Positions 36,306 through 45,682 of a DNA stretch of 49,061 bases are shown here, piece by piece. The translations under genes were made by a program, and so were the position numbers. Where the stretch lies: the NCBI GenBank assembly GCA_026989375.1, contig JALSJJ010000196.1:1-49061 (forward strand), written 5' to 3'. The stretch's first letter is position 1. Every line of letters begins with the position of its first letter. The stretch is from Rhodothermus sp. (GTDB lineage Bacteria; Bacteroidota; Rhodothermia; Rhodothermales; Rhodothermaceae). Below the pieces are notes generated by a model that made no database searches, was not told the origin of the DNA, and was given only the letters and a program-made list of their open reading frames with translations.

Positions 36306-38405
36306 TCAGCGCACAACGGCGCCGGGTTCGCTTTCAGCGGTGACAGGTACCAACCGGCCTTCCCGGTCTTCGGCCATGAGTAGCATGCCCTGGCTCTCGA
36401 GCCCCATCATCTTGCGCGGCTTCAGGTTGGCCACCACCACGACCCGTCGCCCTTCCAGCTCTTCGGGGGTCATCTGCTCGGCCACGCCGGCCAGAATCTG
36501 CCGCCTTTCAAAGCCCAGGTCTACTTCCAACCGCAGTAGTTTTTTAGATTTTGGTACCCGTTCGGCCTTTCGCACCAGCCCGATCCTGAGGTCCAACCGA
36601 TCGAAGTCATCGTAGAGGATCTCTGGTTTGAGCGGGGCGTAGGGTGGACCATCGGTCTGCGCGGCTGCCTGCTGTGCCCGTGCTTCAAGTCGGGCTATTT
36701 GCTGCGCAATCACTGTGTCCTCGATCTTGGTAAACAGAATTTCTGGCTGGCCGATCTGGTGGCCCTCGGGTAGCAGCGGTCGGGTGGCGTCGTCCCATCC
36801 CAGCGAGCCCTCCCCGCCCGGCGTGCTGGGACGCACGCCTTCGAGCCGCAACATCTCACGCAGCCGGGCCGCGGCAAACGGCAGCACCGGCTCCATCAGA
36901 ATACTCAGGGCTGCGCAGATCTGCAGCGAGATATGGATCGTATTGGCACAGGCCTGCGGATCGGTTTTGCGCGTATGCCAGGGCTCGGTGTCGTTGAAGT
37001 ATTTGTTGCCCAGCCGTGCCAGGTTCATCGTCTCCTGCACAGCTTCGCGGAAACGAAACTGTTCGTAGGCCGCACCGATGCGCTCCGGGAAAGTGGCCAG
37101 CTCCCGCAGCACTTCTTCATCCACGGGCCGAAGATTACGAAGTGGCGGCACCTGCCCATCAGCAAAACGCCGGGCAAAGGTCAGCGTGCGGTGCACGAAG
37201 TTGCCCAGAATGTCGGCCAGCTCTGCATTGACGCGCTGCTGAAATTCCTTCCAGCTAAAGTCGGCATCACGTGTTTCGGGCAGCATTGTCGCCAGCGCGT
37301 AGCGAAGCAGGTCGGGCGGGAATTCCTCCAGGTATTCATGAAGCCAGACGGCCCATCCCCTACTGGTCGAGAGTTTCTGGCCTTCGAGATTCAGGAATTC
37401 GTTGGCGGGCACGTTGTCGGGCAGAACGAATTCGCCATGTGCCATGAGCATGGCGGGAAACATCAGGCAGTGAAAGACGATGTTATCCTTCCCGATAAAA
37501 TGAATCAGCCGCGTGCGCTTATCCTGCCAGTAGCGTCGCCAGGCTTCTGGATCGCCCTGCTGCTGCGCCCATTCGCGGGTAGCCGAGATGTAGCCGATGG
37601 GAGCATCAAACCAGACGTAGAGCACCTTGCCTTCGGCCGAGATGCCATGTCGCCGAGCGACATCTTCCGGCACCGGGACGCCCCAGGGAATGTCGCGTGT
37701 GACGGCCCGATCGTGCAGCCCCTGCTGGAGCCAGCTCCGCACCTGTCCCAGTACGTTGGGTTTCCATTCCGGATGCGTGGCGATCCAGGCTTCGAGTCGG
37801 GGCTGAAACTCGCCCAGCGGCAGGTACCAGTGCGTAGTCTCCCGGAACTCAGGCGTAGCGTTAGAGAGCACGCTGCGCGGGTTGATCAGGTCGGCCGGGC
37901 TCAACGACGAGCCGCAGCGTTCGCACTGATCGCCGTAGGCATCTTCGTAGCCACAGATCGGACAGGTGCCCCGCACAAACCGGTCGGCCAGAAAAATACC
38001 GGCCTCTGGATCGTAAAGCTGCTGTTCGGTTTTCAGCTTGAATACGCCTTTTTCGTCCAGTCGCCGGAAGAAGTCCTGGCTTGTTTCAAAATGCACGGGT
38101 GAAGTCGTTCGACCATAGTAATCGAAGCTCATCCCAAAGCGGGCGAAGCTATCTCGGATCATGGGATGGTAGCGATCCACGATGGCCTGCGGTGTCGTGC
38201 CCTCTTCGAGGGCCCGCATCAGGATGGCCACGCCCAGCTCGTCCGATCCACAGATAAACAACACATCACGTCCTTTCAGGCGCTGGTAGCGGCAGTACAG
38301 ATCGGCCGGCAGGTAGGCCCCGGCCAGGTGCCCGATGTGGATGGGGCCGTTGGCATACGGCAGGGCTGCTGTTACCAGAATACGGTTGAATTGGGTTTCG
38401 TCCAT
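36306..38405 (-). CDS. metG: Methionyl-tRNA synthetase with C-terminal tRNA-binding domain
   Basis: MetG is the class I synthetase that charges tRNA-Met. The HIGH box is HIGHLAG near residue 23. A zinc knuckle CPICGYEDAYGDQCERCG follows, and the signature loop is KLSTSRGWAVW, the usual Bacteroidota form in place of KMSKS. A Trbp111-like C-terminal domain (LRIGLVRKAERVPKSKKLL, VVVANLKPRKMMGLESQGM) covers about residues 590-699. I start at the ATG at 38405 (699 residues), because the codons upstream do not match the family. It is divergent from hisB, sharing a 142-bp gap. Confidence 0.96.
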   Translation of the reverse strand: MDETQFNRILVTAALPYANGPIHIGHLAGAYLPADLYCRYQRLKGRDVLFICGSDELGVAILMRALEEGTTPQAIVDRYHPMIRDSFARFGMSFDYYGRTTSPVHFETSQDFFRRLDEKGVFKLKTEQQLYDPEAGIFLADRFVRGTCPICGYEDAYGDQCERCGSSLSPADLINPRSVLSNATPEFRETTHWYLPLGEFQPRLEAWIATHPEWKPNVLGQVRSWLQQGLHDRAVTRDIPWGVPVPEDVARRHGISAEGKVLYVWFDAPIGYISATREWAQQQGDPEAWRRYWQDKRTRLIHFIGKDNIVFHCLMFPAMLMAHGEFVLPDNVPANEFLNLEGQKLSTSRGWAVWLHEYLEEFPPDLLRYALATMLPETRDADFSWKEFQQRVNAELADILGNFVHRTLTFARRFADGQVPPLRNLRPVDEEVLRELATFPERIGAAYEQFRFREAVQETMNLARLGNKYFNDTEPWHTRKTDPQACANTIHISLQICAALSILMEPVLPFAAARLREMLRLEGVRPSTPGGEGSLGWDDATRPLLPEGHQIGQPEILFTKIEDTVIAQQIARLEARAQQAAAQTDGPPYAPLKPEILYDDFDRLDLRIGLVRKAERVPKSKKLLRLEVDLGFERRQILAGVAEQMTPEELEGRRVVVVANLKPRKMMGLESQGMLLMAEDREGRLVPVTAESEPGAVVR

Positions 38406-38547
38406 ACGAAATTTCGTTTTTTGAGAAAATCGCCGAATTCCCGGATATACGGTAGCGCAGCGCTCCAAACTTTAAGAAATTTGGGGAGCCCGTTTGATAG
38501 CGGGCAAACAGTGCGTAGCGGAACGCTCGAATCAGCCCTTCGGTTCG

Positions 38548-39156
38548 ATGGATGCCGCACCTACTTTTACGCCCCGTACGGCTTCCCGACGCCGCACTAC
38601 CGGCGAAACCGACGTTGAGGTCTCCCTCACGCTTGACGGAACGGGCCGTGCGGACTGTCAGAGCGGCGTTGGCTTTTTAGATCACATGCTGACGCTGTGG
38701 GCACGCCACGGCGGCTTCGATCTGATGGTTCGGTGCCGGGGTGATCTGCACGTGGACGAGCATCATTCGGTTGAAGATGTCGCGATCACGCTGGGCCAGA
38801 CTTTTGCCGAGGCCCTGGGCGACAAGGCTTACATCGCCCGCTACGGCTACGCCTACGTGCCAATGGACGAGACGCTGGCCCGGGTCGTTGTGGATCTCTC
38901 TGGCCGTTTCTATTTCGTGTTTGCCGCCGATTTTGATCGACCGACGGTCGGTGACTTGGCCACCGAGCTGGTGCCGCACTTCTGGTATACCTTCGCAGAG
39001 CAGGTACGCTGCAACCTCCACATTCAGGTGCTTTACGGTCGAAACACGCATCACAAGATTGAGGCCATCTTCAAAGCTGTTGCGCGGGCATTGCGTGAAG
39101 CTGTGCAACGCGACGTACGCTTTGGTCCGATACTTTCAACCAAAGGCATCCTATGA
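38548..39156 (+). CDS. hisB: Imidazoleglycerol-phosphate dehydratase
   Basis: HisB dehydrates imidazole glycerol phosphate in histidine synthesis. The metal-binding histidines are in GFLDHMLTLWARHGG, HVDEHHSVEDVAI and RNTHHKIEAIFKA. Only the dehydratase domain is present (202 residues from the ATG at 38548), not the fused phosphatase. The frame extends upstream to 38494 but family proteins start close to the chosen ATG. Its stop overlaps the proC start in ATGA, so the two are translationally coupled. Confidence 0.95.
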   Translation: MDAAPTFTPRTASRRRTTGETDVEVSLTLDGTGRADCQSGVGFLDHMLTLWARHGGFDLMVRCRGDLHVDEHHSVEDVAITLGQTFAEALGDKAYIARYGYAYVPMDETLARVVVDLSGRFYFVFAADFDRPTVGDLATELVPHFWYTFAEQVRCNLHIQVLYGRNTHHKIEAIFKAVARALREAVQRDVRFGPILSTKGIL

Positions 39157-39998
39157 GTACGGCCCTGCAACTGGCCCATCAGACCATTGCTATCATTGGT
39201 GCTGGCAATATTGGACGTGCCCTGATCGGGGGACTGCTGCGCGGTCATGAGCTGGCCCCCGAGCAGATCCGGGCCACGCGGCGCAACCCGGCTGCCCTTG
39301 AGGCCCTCCGGGAAGAGTTTCCGGGCATCCAGACTACCACGGACAATCTGCTGGCTGTGCGCGATGCCTCGCTGATAGTGCTGGCTGTCAAGCCCCAGAA
39401 CGCCCGGGCAGTAATCGAAGAAATTCGGGCGCATGTGCAGTCCGAGGTGCTGATTCTTTCGGTGCTGGCCGGCGTGACCATGGCCACCATTGAACGGCTT
39501 TTAGGGCGCCCCCTGCCGGTGGTGCGGGCCATGCCCAACACACCGGCCCTGGTCGATGAGGGGGCCACGGCGCTGGCTGCCGGTGCCCATGCCCGGCCGG
39601 ACCATCTGGAACTGTGCCGGCAGATCTTTGAAGCTGTTGGTACCGTCGAGATTGTACCCGAGTATCTGATGGATGCGGTCACGGGCCTTTCCGGAAGTGG
39701 TCCGGCCTATGTGTACATGTTTATTGAAGCACTGACCGATGCTGGCGTGAAGCAAGGACTGCCCCGGCCGGTGGCCCTCCGGCTGGCCGCACAGACCGTC
39801 TACGGCGCAGCCAAGCTGGTGTTGGAGACCGGCCGTCATCCAGCCATCCTACGCGACGAAGTGACTACACCGGGCGGCACAGCCATTGCGGCGGTCGCCG
39901 AGCTTGAAGCACATGGCCTGCGGACCATGCTGATCAACGCGGTCGCTACGGCCACGCGCCGCTCGCAGGAGTTAAGTCAGCTTAACCATCACGACTGA
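39153..39998 (+). CDS. proC: Pyrroline-5-carboxylate reductase
   Basis: ProC makes proline from pyrroline-5-carboxylate. The NAD(P) loop is IIGAGNIGRALIGGLL near residue 14. The substrate and dimer region includes VRAMPNTPALVDEGATAL, the AVTGLSGSGPAYVYMFIEAL block and DEVTTPGGTAIAAVAELE. The 281-residue length is normal. It is inserted between hisB and hisH, an unusual position; ATGA overlap with hisB and an 8-bp gap to hisH show it belongs to the same transcript. Confidence 0.95.
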   Translation: MSTALQLAHQTIAIIGAGNIGRALIGGLLRGHELAPEQIRATRRNPAALEALREEFPGIQTTTDNLLAVRDASLIVLAVKPQNARAVIEEIRAHVQSEVLILSVLAGVTMATIERLLGRPLPVVRAMPNTPALVDEGATALAAGAHARPDHLELCRQIFEAVGTVEIVPEYLMDAVTGLSGSGPAYVYMFIEALTDAGVKQGLPRPVALRLAAQTVYGAAKLVLETGRHPAILRDEVTTPGGTAIAAVAELEAHGLRTMLINAVATATRRSQELSQLNHHD

Positions 39999-40006
39999 GC
40001 CACTCT

Positions 40007-40633
40007 ATGGTCACCCTCATCGACTATGGAATTGGCAACCTACGCTCGCTGGAAAAGGCGTTCCAGGCCATCGGCGCCGAAGTGCTGCGCACCGATCAGC
40101 CCGAGGACCTGTTGCAGGCGCGCCGACTGGTACTGCCCGGCGTTGGTGCTTTCGGAGCCTGCATGAACGAACTCCGCCGCCGCGGACTTATCACACCAAT
40201 CCACGAAGCGGTTCGCCGAGGCATCCCGCTGCTGGGTGTATGCGCCGGGCTTCAGCTACTCTTCGAGGAAAGCGAAGAGCACGGCCGGCACGAAGGACTC
40301 GGCCTGCTACCGGGACGTGTTGTACGCTTTCCTGATACCACACCGGATGGTCAACGTCTGAAGGTGCCCCATATGGGTTGGAACACGATCACCTATGAGC
40401 AGCCCGCTCCTCTGCTTAAAGGCATCCCGGAGGGCGCCTATTTTTACTTTGTACACTCGTACCATGCCGTCGCCGCCAACGCCGACGACGTACTGGCCAC
40501 TACCACCTACGGTGGCATCTCCTTTCCCGCTATTGTCGGACGCGCCCATGTCTTCGGCGTACAGTTTCATCCCGAAAAAAGCCAGCAGCATGGCCTCCAG
40601 ATCTTAAAAAATTTTCTGGATCTATCTGAATGA
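40007..40633 (+). CDS. hisH: Imidazole glycerol phosphate synthase, glutaminase subunit
   Basis: HisH supplies ammonia to HisF. Class I glutaminase residues are present: nucleophile Cys in LLGVCAGLQLLFEES, and the His/Glu pair in VQFHPEKSQQHGL near the C terminus; the oxyanion loop GIGNLRSLEKAF and LPGVGAFGACM are also clear. Length is 208 residues. hisA follows after a 46-bp gap. Confidence 0.95.
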   Translation: MVTLIDYGIGNLRSLEKAFQAIGAEVLRTDQPEDLLQARRLVLPGVGAFGACMNELRRRGLITPIHEAVRRGIPLLGVCAGLQLLFEESEEHGRHEGLGLLPGRVVRFPDTTPDGQRLKVPHMGWNTITYEQPAPLLKGIPEGAYFYFVHSYHAVAANADDVLATTTYGGISFPAIVGRAHVFGVQFHPEKSQQHGLQILKNFLDLSE

Positions 40634-40679
40634 ACAGGCTTTACAAACCATAACCCGAAACGCACTCAGGATCTGGACC

Positions 40680-41480
40680 ATGCTTCTGGTCATTCCGGCC
40701 ATCGACATCCGCGGCGGGCGTTGCGTGCGCCTTTATCAGGGGTCGTATGAACGGGAGATGATCTACTTCGACGATCCGGTCAAAATGGCCCGCCTGTGGC
40801 GGGTACAGAACGCCCGGGTCCTTCATGTCGTGGATCTGGATGCAGCGCGCGGCCAGGGACATAATCGTGAAGTAATCGGTGCGATCTGTCGTGCGCTGGA
40901 CATTCCGATCCAGGTGGGAGGTGGTATCCGAACGCTCGACGACATCGAAAGCTTGTTGCAGCAGGGGGTCTACCGGGTGGTGCTGGGCACGGTGGCCGTC
41001 CGTGAGCCGGATATGGTCTCAGAGGCGATTGCGCGCTACGGATGCAGCCGCGTTGTGGTAGGTATCGATGCTCGCGACGGCGAAGTGCGCGTGCAGGGCT
41101 GGACTGAGGGCACGGGCGTCGATGCCATCGAGCTGGCACTCGACATGGAGCGGCGTGGCGTGCGGCGCTTTGTCTATACAGACATCAGCCGCGATGGTAC
41201 CCTTGAAGGCCCTAACGTTGACATGTACCGCACACTGGGCCTGCACCTGCAGAAAGCACGGATCACCGCATCGGGAGGGGTGGGCGGCTACCGCGACCTG
41301 ATGCGATTGCAGGAACTGGAGCCCTACCGGGTTGATTCGGTCATCATCGGCCGAGCTCTCTATGAAAATCGATTCCCCTGCCAGCAGTTCTGGTGCTGGC
41401 ACGAGAAGGAACAAGTAGATCTGAGTCGTTTTTCAACGGCTCCCCTGAAGCGCAAAATTAAGCTGCCAACCACGGAGTAG
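40680..41480 (+). CDS. hisA: ProFAR isomerase
   Basis: HisA is a TIM-barrel isomerase that converts ProFAR to PRFAR. The first catalytic Asp is in [17 protein letters not shown] at the N terminus, the second in [15 protein letters not shown], and phosphate loops [10 protein letters not shown] and [11 protein letters not shown] are present. The chain is about 20 residues longer than usual because of a basic C-terminal tail. hisF starts 5 bases later. Confidence 0.95.
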   Translation: MLLVIPAIDIRGGRCVRLYQGSYEREMIYFDDPVKMARLWRVQNARVLHVVDLDAARGQGHNREVIGAICRALDIPIQVGGGIRTLDDIESLLQQGVYRVVLGTVAVREPDMVSEAIARYGCSRVVVGIDARDGEVRVQGWTEGTGVDAIELALDMERRGVRRFVYTDISRDGTLEGPNVDMYRTLGLHLQKARITASGGVGGYRDLMRLQELEPYRVDSVIIGRALYENRFPCQQFWCWHEKEQVDLSRFSTAPLKRKIKLPTTE

Positions 41481-41485
41481 CGTAC

Positions 41486-42277
41486 ATGCCGCTGGCTCGC
41501 CGCCTCATCCCCTGTCTGGACGTCGACCGGGGCCGTGTGGTCAAAGGGGTAAACTTTGTGGACCTTGTCGATGCTGGCGACCCGGTCGAACAGGCCCGTT
41601 TTTATGATCGAGCCGGTGCTGATGAGCTGGTCTTTCTGGATATTACGGCGACCCATGAAGGCCGGGCAATCATGCACGAGGTAGTGCGGCGCACAGCCGA
41701 CCAGGTGTTCATTCCGCTGACCGTAGGCGGTGGCCTACGGACGCTTGAAGACATGCGGGCTATGCTCCAGGCAGGTGCTGATAAGGTGTCGATCAATTCG
41801 GCCGCCATTCGCTCACCTGAGCTGATTACAGCAGGCGCTGAAGCTTTTGGCAGCCAGTGTATTGTGGTAGCTATCGATGCCCGGCGCGTCTCGAATAATC
41901 CTCCGCGCTGGGAAGTCTATACGCACGGCGGGCGCCATCCTACCGGGATCGACGCTGTTGCGTGGGCGCAGGAAGCCGAGGCACGTGGCGCCGGCGAACT
42001 CCTGGTTACTTCGATGGATCGAGACGGCACAAAAAATGGCTATGATCTGGAGCTGCTACGGGCCATCAGCACGCGCGTCTCGATCCCGGTCATTGCTTCC
42101 GGCGGCGCCGGGACGCTGGAGCACCTGCGCCAGGCGTTCGTCGAAGGCCAGGCCGATGCCGTCCTGGCCGCCTCCATCTTTCACTTCCGCCTCTATACGA
42201 TCCAGGAGGCTAAAGCTTACCTGCATCGTGCCGGGATTCCTGTACGCCTGACCGAACCCATCGATGTCCTCGCCTGA
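41486..42277 (+). CDS. hisF: Imidazole glycerol phosphate synthase, cyclase subunit
   Basis: HisF closes the imidazole ring using ammonia from HisH. The N-terminal [17 protein letters not shown] holds the catalytic Asp11, and [17 protein letters not shown] holds the second (Asp130 type). Phosphate loops [11 protein letters not shown] and [11 protein letters not shown] are present. The protein has 263 residues. The last 14 bases overlap the next gene, so translation is likely coupled. hisG, hisD, hisC and hisI/E are not in the window. Confidence 0.96.
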   Translation: MPLARRLIPCLDVDRGRVVKGVNFVDLVDAGDPVEQARFYDRAGADELVFLDITATHEGRAIMHEVVRRTADQVFIPLTVGGGLRTLEDMRAMLQAGADKVSINSAAIRSPELITAGAEAFGSQCIVVAIDARRVSNNPPRWEVYTHGGRHPTGIDAVAWAQEAEARGAGELLVTSMDRDGTKNGYDLELLRAISTRVSIPVIASGGAGTLEHLRQAFVEGQADAVLAASIFHFRLYTIQEAKAYLHRAGIPVRLTEPIDVLA

Positions 42278-42590
42278 AGTACGCCAGACCATACGCCTGC
42301 TTCGCGGCGCTGCCCTGCTATTCGGGGTGCTCGGACTGGGCATTGCCCTCTGGCTGGCCGACAAGGCGATCCGCTATCCCCACATTCTGGCACGTCAGGG
42401 CGATGCGCAGGCACCGCTCTGGATTCCCATGCTGGTGTTCGTGCTGCTGTGCACGGGAGCCAGCATTTTCCTGTTCCTGCGGGCAGCCCGGCGTGTGGCC
42501 CGTGGCGAAGCGCTTGGCAGCCAGTGGCCCCATTATCGCCGCTCTGCACGCGCCGCTAACGAGCGAAACAGCGCGACCAGCACCTCATAG
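42264..42590 (+). CDS. Small two-helix membrane protein after hisF
   Basis: This 108-residue protein has two hydrophobic stretches (about residues 15-33 and 51-71) and a basic tail, with no recognisable family. It starts inside hisF (14-base overlap), which supports translation as part of the his operon. Its last 58 bases overlap the convergent YpsA-like gene. Any role in histidine synthesis is unlikely. Confidence 0.6.
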   Translation: MSSPEVRQTIRLLRGAALLFGVLGLGIALWLADKAIRYPHILARQGDAQAPLWIPMLVFVLLCTGASIFLFLRAARRVARGEALGSQWPHYRRSARAANERNSATSTS

Positions 42591-43030
42591 GCCTGGCGAT
42601 AAATACCGGCTGCCTGGCTTTCGCGCGGCCCGGCCACGTTGAGCACGCGAATCTTTTCCGTCTCAAGCCAGCGACGAATCTCCGCGACCAGCTCCGAAAC
42701 GGGACGATCCAGCGTCAGCACCAGACAGGGCTTTCCCAGTTGCTGTGCAGCCCCTTCGGTCTGTGCTGTGCCACCTCGAAGCGGACCACCTGGATGTAGG
42801 ATGAGCGTACCATCGCTGTCGCGCACGTTCCATTGCGTGCGGACGATTGGATCTGGCGACGGCGTCTCCCGAAGTGGATAGCTATCGGGAATCGGGCCAT
42901 CCTCGGCCCATCTTCCTCGAGGACACCAGCCGCCGATGGGAACCCCGGACGCCCGCGCAGCGTCGAGCGCCGCACGATCGACCCCGGTTTGCCCACCGGA
43001 AACGACGCGCTCAAGCTTCCAGCTTTCCAT
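42533..43030 (-). CDS. YpsA-like putative molybdenum-carrier/nucleotide-binding protein
   Basis: The 165-residue protein matches the cpYpsA/putative molybdenum-carrier family (Rossmann-like, SLOG-related): VSGGQTGVDRAALDAA near residues 10-25, IGGWCPRGRWAEDGPIP near 32-48, and a C-terminal VLNVAGPRES loop. Family members are annotated as possible molybdenum-cofactor carriers, but function is unproven, and SLOG-like proteins often bind nucleotides. Its ATG (43030-43028) shares the palindrome CATG with the ATG of thpR on the other strand, so the two genes start from the same 4 bases. Confidence 0.85.
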   Translation of the reverse strand: MESWKLERVVSGGQTGVDRAALDAARASGVPIGGWCPRGRWAEDGPIPDSYPLRETPSPDPIVRTQWNVRDSDGTLILHPGGPLRGGTAQTEGAAQQLGKPCLVLTLDRPVSELVAEIRRWLETEKIRVLNVAGPRESQAAGIYRQAYEVLVALFRSLAARAERR

Positions 43031-43568
43031 GTTGCGTCTTTTTATTGCCCTGGACCTTCCCGAAGATCATCGGCACCAGCTCTATACCCTGCGCAATCCT
43101 TCCTGGAAGGCGCGCTGGGCAACGCCCAACCAGTTTCACCTGACCTTGCGTTTCTTAGGGCCCGTCGAAGAAGCACGGCTGCCCGAACTGATCCAAACGC
43201 TGGCCCGAATCGAAGCACCGGCGTTTGAGCTGACTCCCCGGGGACTGATTGCGTTGCCTTCGCCAGCGCGTCCGCGCGTGCTGGCCGCAGCGGTCGATCC
43301 GATTCCGGAATTGCACACGCTTCAGGCCGAAATCGAACGGCATGTGGTCGATCTGGGCTTTACACCCGAGGCCCGTCCCTTCCGCCCGCATATTACCCTG
43401 GCTCGCCTGAAGCAAGTTCCGGCCACTGCAGTGCGCGCATTTCTTCAACGACATCGCAATTTTTCGCTGGCGCCGTTTCCGGTCCAGGCCTTCTATCTCT
43501 ACGAAAGCCATCTGCATCCTGACGGAGCACGCTATGAAATACTTCACCGGTTTCCTCTGCAACGCTAA
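43029..43568 (+). CDS. thpR: RNA 2',3'-cyclic phosphodiesterase (2H family)
   Basis: This 179-residue protein belongs to the 2H phosphoesterase (LigT-like) family that opens 2',3'-cyclic phosphate ends of RNA. Both catalytic motifs are present: HLTL in QFHLTLRFLGP near residue 38, and HITL in RPHITLARLKQ near 123. MLRLFIALDLPEDH is the usual start, so the ATG at 43029 is well placed; the frame continues upstream without support. It overlaps lolA at its end by 35 bases. Confidence 0.93.
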   Translation: MLRLFIALDLPEDHRHQLYTLRNPSWKARWATPNQFHLTLRFLGPVEEARLPELIQTLARIEAPAFELTPRGLIALPSPARPRVLAAAVDPIPELHTLQAEIERHVVDLGFTPEARPFRPHITLARLKQVPATAVRAFLQRHRNFSLAPFPVQAFYLYESHLHPDGARYEILHRFPLQR

Positions 43569-44199
43569 GCGGTGGGCATGGCTTTGGGTCTGCTTCAGCT
43601 TCTGGGGCACGCGGGCCCAGGCACAGAATACAGCCCACCAGCTCATGGAGCAACTGCGCGCACGGTATCAGCAGATCGAAGCGCTGCAGGCTTCGTTCGT
43701 GCAACTCTTGCAAACGCCCTACGCCGAACAACCCGACACGCTGCAGGGCAGAATCTGGCTACAGGGCGACCGCTACCGCATCGAAACCCCCCAGCAGACC
43801 ATCGTTACCGACGGCCGTACCACCTGGGTATACCTGCACGACACCCGCCAGGTGCTTATCAACGACTATATACCTGACGAAACCGCCTTTTCGCTGAACG
43901 AATTTCTGCTGCACTACCGCAAGCGTTATGAAGTAAGCGGTGGCGAAACGGTGCAACGGGCAGACGCGACTTATTACCGATTGCACCTGCAGCCGCTTCG
44001 CCCTGATGCCCCCTTTCAGGAAGTAGTACTCTGGGTGCGTGCGCAGGACCTGCTGGTTACCCGGGTCGAAGTGCGCGACGTCAATGATACGCGCATGACT
44101 TTTGTATTATCCGATCTGGTGGTCAACCCCACCCTCTCCGCCGACATGTTCACATTCCACCCCCCTGACGGGGTTGAGGTGGTAGATCTCCGTCAGTAA
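43534..44199 (+). CDS. lolA: LolA-like periplasmic lipoprotein carrier
   Basis: LolA-fold proteins shuttle lipoproteins across the periplasm. An N-terminal signal peptide (WAWLWVCFSFWGTRAQAQ) is followed by an amphipathic start (MEQLRARYQQIEALQASF) and strands of an open barrel (LQGRIWLQGDRYRIETP, TTWVYLHDTRQVLI). Length is 221 residues. A GGAG box sits 6 bases before the ATG. It overlaps thpR by 35 bases and the flippase-like gene starts 3 bases after its stop, so the three are one transcript. LolB and LolCDE are not in the window. Confidence 0.88.
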   Translation: MKYFTGFLCNAKRWAWLWVCFSFWGTRAQAQNTAHQLMEQLRARYQQIEALQASFVQLLQTPYAEQPDTLQGRIWLQGDRYRIETPQQTIVTDGRTTWVYLHDTRQVLINDYIPDETAFSLNEFLLHYRKRYEVSGGETVQRADATYYRLHLQPLRPDAPFQEVVLWVRAQDLLVTRVEVRDVNDTRMTFVLSDLVVNPTLSADMFTFHPPDGVEVVDLRQ

Positions 44200-44202
44200 T
44201 TC

Positions 44203-45273
44203 ATGTACCGTACTGCCAGGATTCGAACGCTACTTTTTCGGCTGGGCAGTTTTGCCCTCGGGGGCCTTTTACTGTATCTGGCTCTGCGCGGCGTTGATCT
44301 GAGGGAAGTGTGGCACAAGTTGGAGCAAGCCGATTACCGATGGCTCGCCCCCCTTGTTGCCCTGACGCTGCTGAGTCACCTGGTCCGTGCCTGGCGATGG
44401 TGCCTGTTACTGGAGGCGCTGCCCGATACAGCCGGTCAACATAGCCCTACCATCGCCCAGGCCTTTCGTGCGTTAATGATAGGCTATATGGTCAACTATG
44501 CGGCGCCTCGATTGGGAGAACTGGCCCGTGCAGCCAGTCTGAGCCGTACCGCTGGCCTACGCCTCAGTAGTGTGCTGGGCACGGTCGTAGCCGAACGACT
44601 CCTGGACCTGCTGGTGCTGGGATTGGCGCTGCTCAGCGTACTGGCCCTCCTCCTGGATCGCTGGGTCGAGCTTCACCAACTGCTTGTAAAGCCCCTGCTG
44701 CAGCAGGGCACGCTGAAAGGGTTAAGCCTGGGCGGCCTGCTCTTCCTGGTGCTGACCGGGATTGGCCTTTATCTGAAACGACAGAGCCGTCTGTGGCAGC
44801 GCCTCAGCGAGCGGATACGTGCGCCGCTTCAGGCGTTCAAACACGGACTATTTACTGTGCACCGTACCCATCGACCCATCGCCCTGCTTTTCAGCACGCT
44901 GCTGATGTGGGCCTGTTACTGGGGCATGGCCTATCTGCCGTTGCGCCTGTTACACCTGGAGACCCCCTATGGCCTGGGATGGACAGAAGCCTGGATTTTA
45001 CTTGTGCTGGGAGCCGTTGGCGTAGCGCTTCCTGCTCCTGGTGGGCTGGGATCTTATCACTACATTACTGTGCAGGTCATGGTACACCTGTTTGCCGTGC
45101 CTCAGGAGCCGGCTGCGACGTATGCGGTGTTAACCCATGCAGCCCAGATGGTGCTGTATACGGCTGTCGGCTTCCTCTGCCTGCTGCTTCAAGGGGGACA
45201 CTGGCGTCCACCGGATGATACTGATTTAGAAGCGCTTCCGGCCACATTTCGAGCCCCTTCTACGTCTCCTTAA
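44203..45273 (+). CDS. LPG-synthase-TM (UPF0104) family membrane protein
   Basis: The 356-residue protein has about 8 hydrophobic helices, basic loops and the family motif YAAPRLGELARAASLSR near residues 99-115; a PAPGGLGSYHYI block near 280 completes the signature. Family members include flippase-like and lipid-modifying membrane domains such as the transmembrane part of lysyl-phosphatidylglycerol synthase, here without the transferase domain. The substrate is unknown. It ends the thpR-lolA transcript. Confidence 0.82.
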   Translation: MYRTARIRTLLFRLGSFALGGLLLYLALRGVDLREVWHKLEQADYRWLAPLVALTLLSHLVRAWRWCLLLEALPDTAGQHSPTIAQAFRALMIGYMVNYAAPRLGELARAASLSRTAGLRLSSVLGTVVAERLLDLLVLGLALLSVLALLLDRWVELHQLLVKPLLQQGTLKGLSLGGLLFLVLTGIGLYLKRQSRLWQRLSERIRAPLQAFKHGLFTVHRTHRPIALLFSTLLMWACYWGMAYLPLRLLHLETPYGLGWTEAWILLVLGAVGVALPAPGGLGSYHYITVQVMVHLFAVPQEPAATYAVLTHAAQMVLYTAVGFLCLLLQGGHWRPPDDTDLEALPATFRAPSTSP

Positions 45274-45427
45274 ACGACGGATCAGGAGCGTCTCCTTTCC
45301 ATTGATTCCAGAAATTTGACCGTTCAGCCAGTTGGTTCTGCGGAGTACCTCGTTTTCATATACACTTTGGATAGTCGCGCAGCCATACGTGCCCGGGTTT
45401 TCTTTAACCATTTTAACAGCCGGACCT

Positions 45428-45682
45428 ATGGAAGCCCTGGTCAAACACCACAACCCGCTCTCTGATCTGATCAGTGACGAAGTGTATCAGTTGCTTGTCG
45501 AGCACAACTTGCTGGATGCCAGAAGCGTACGTGACTATCAGATTCGCAGGCGATTTCGTCAATTACGTGCGCAGAACGTACCAGCTTATGACGCCATTGA
45601 ACGCATCCAGGAAGAGTATCCCTATCTGCAATTTGATACCATTCGGAAGATCGTCTACCGGGGCAACGGCGCGCGTCAGTGA
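45428..45682 (+). CDS. Small unrecognised helical protein
   Basis: From the ATG at 45428 this protein has 84 residues, mostly helical and charged, with a patterned run of Leu, Arg and Gln (EHNLLDARSVRDYQIRRRF). The layout of two short helices with Arg-rich ends could be nucleic-acid-binding, but no family is recognised. The open frame extends upstream to 45332 without support. Its end overlaps the rlmB-like gene by 7 bases. Confidence 0.55.
   Translation: MEALVKHHNPLSDLISDEVYQLLVEHNLLDARSVRDYQIRRRFRQLRAQNVPAYDAIERIQEEYPYLQFDTIRKIVYRGNGARQ

Noticed and set aside
45274-45310. Terminator after the flippase-like gene
   Set aside because: Only a 5-bp AGGAG/CTCCT stem with a short T run; too weak to call.
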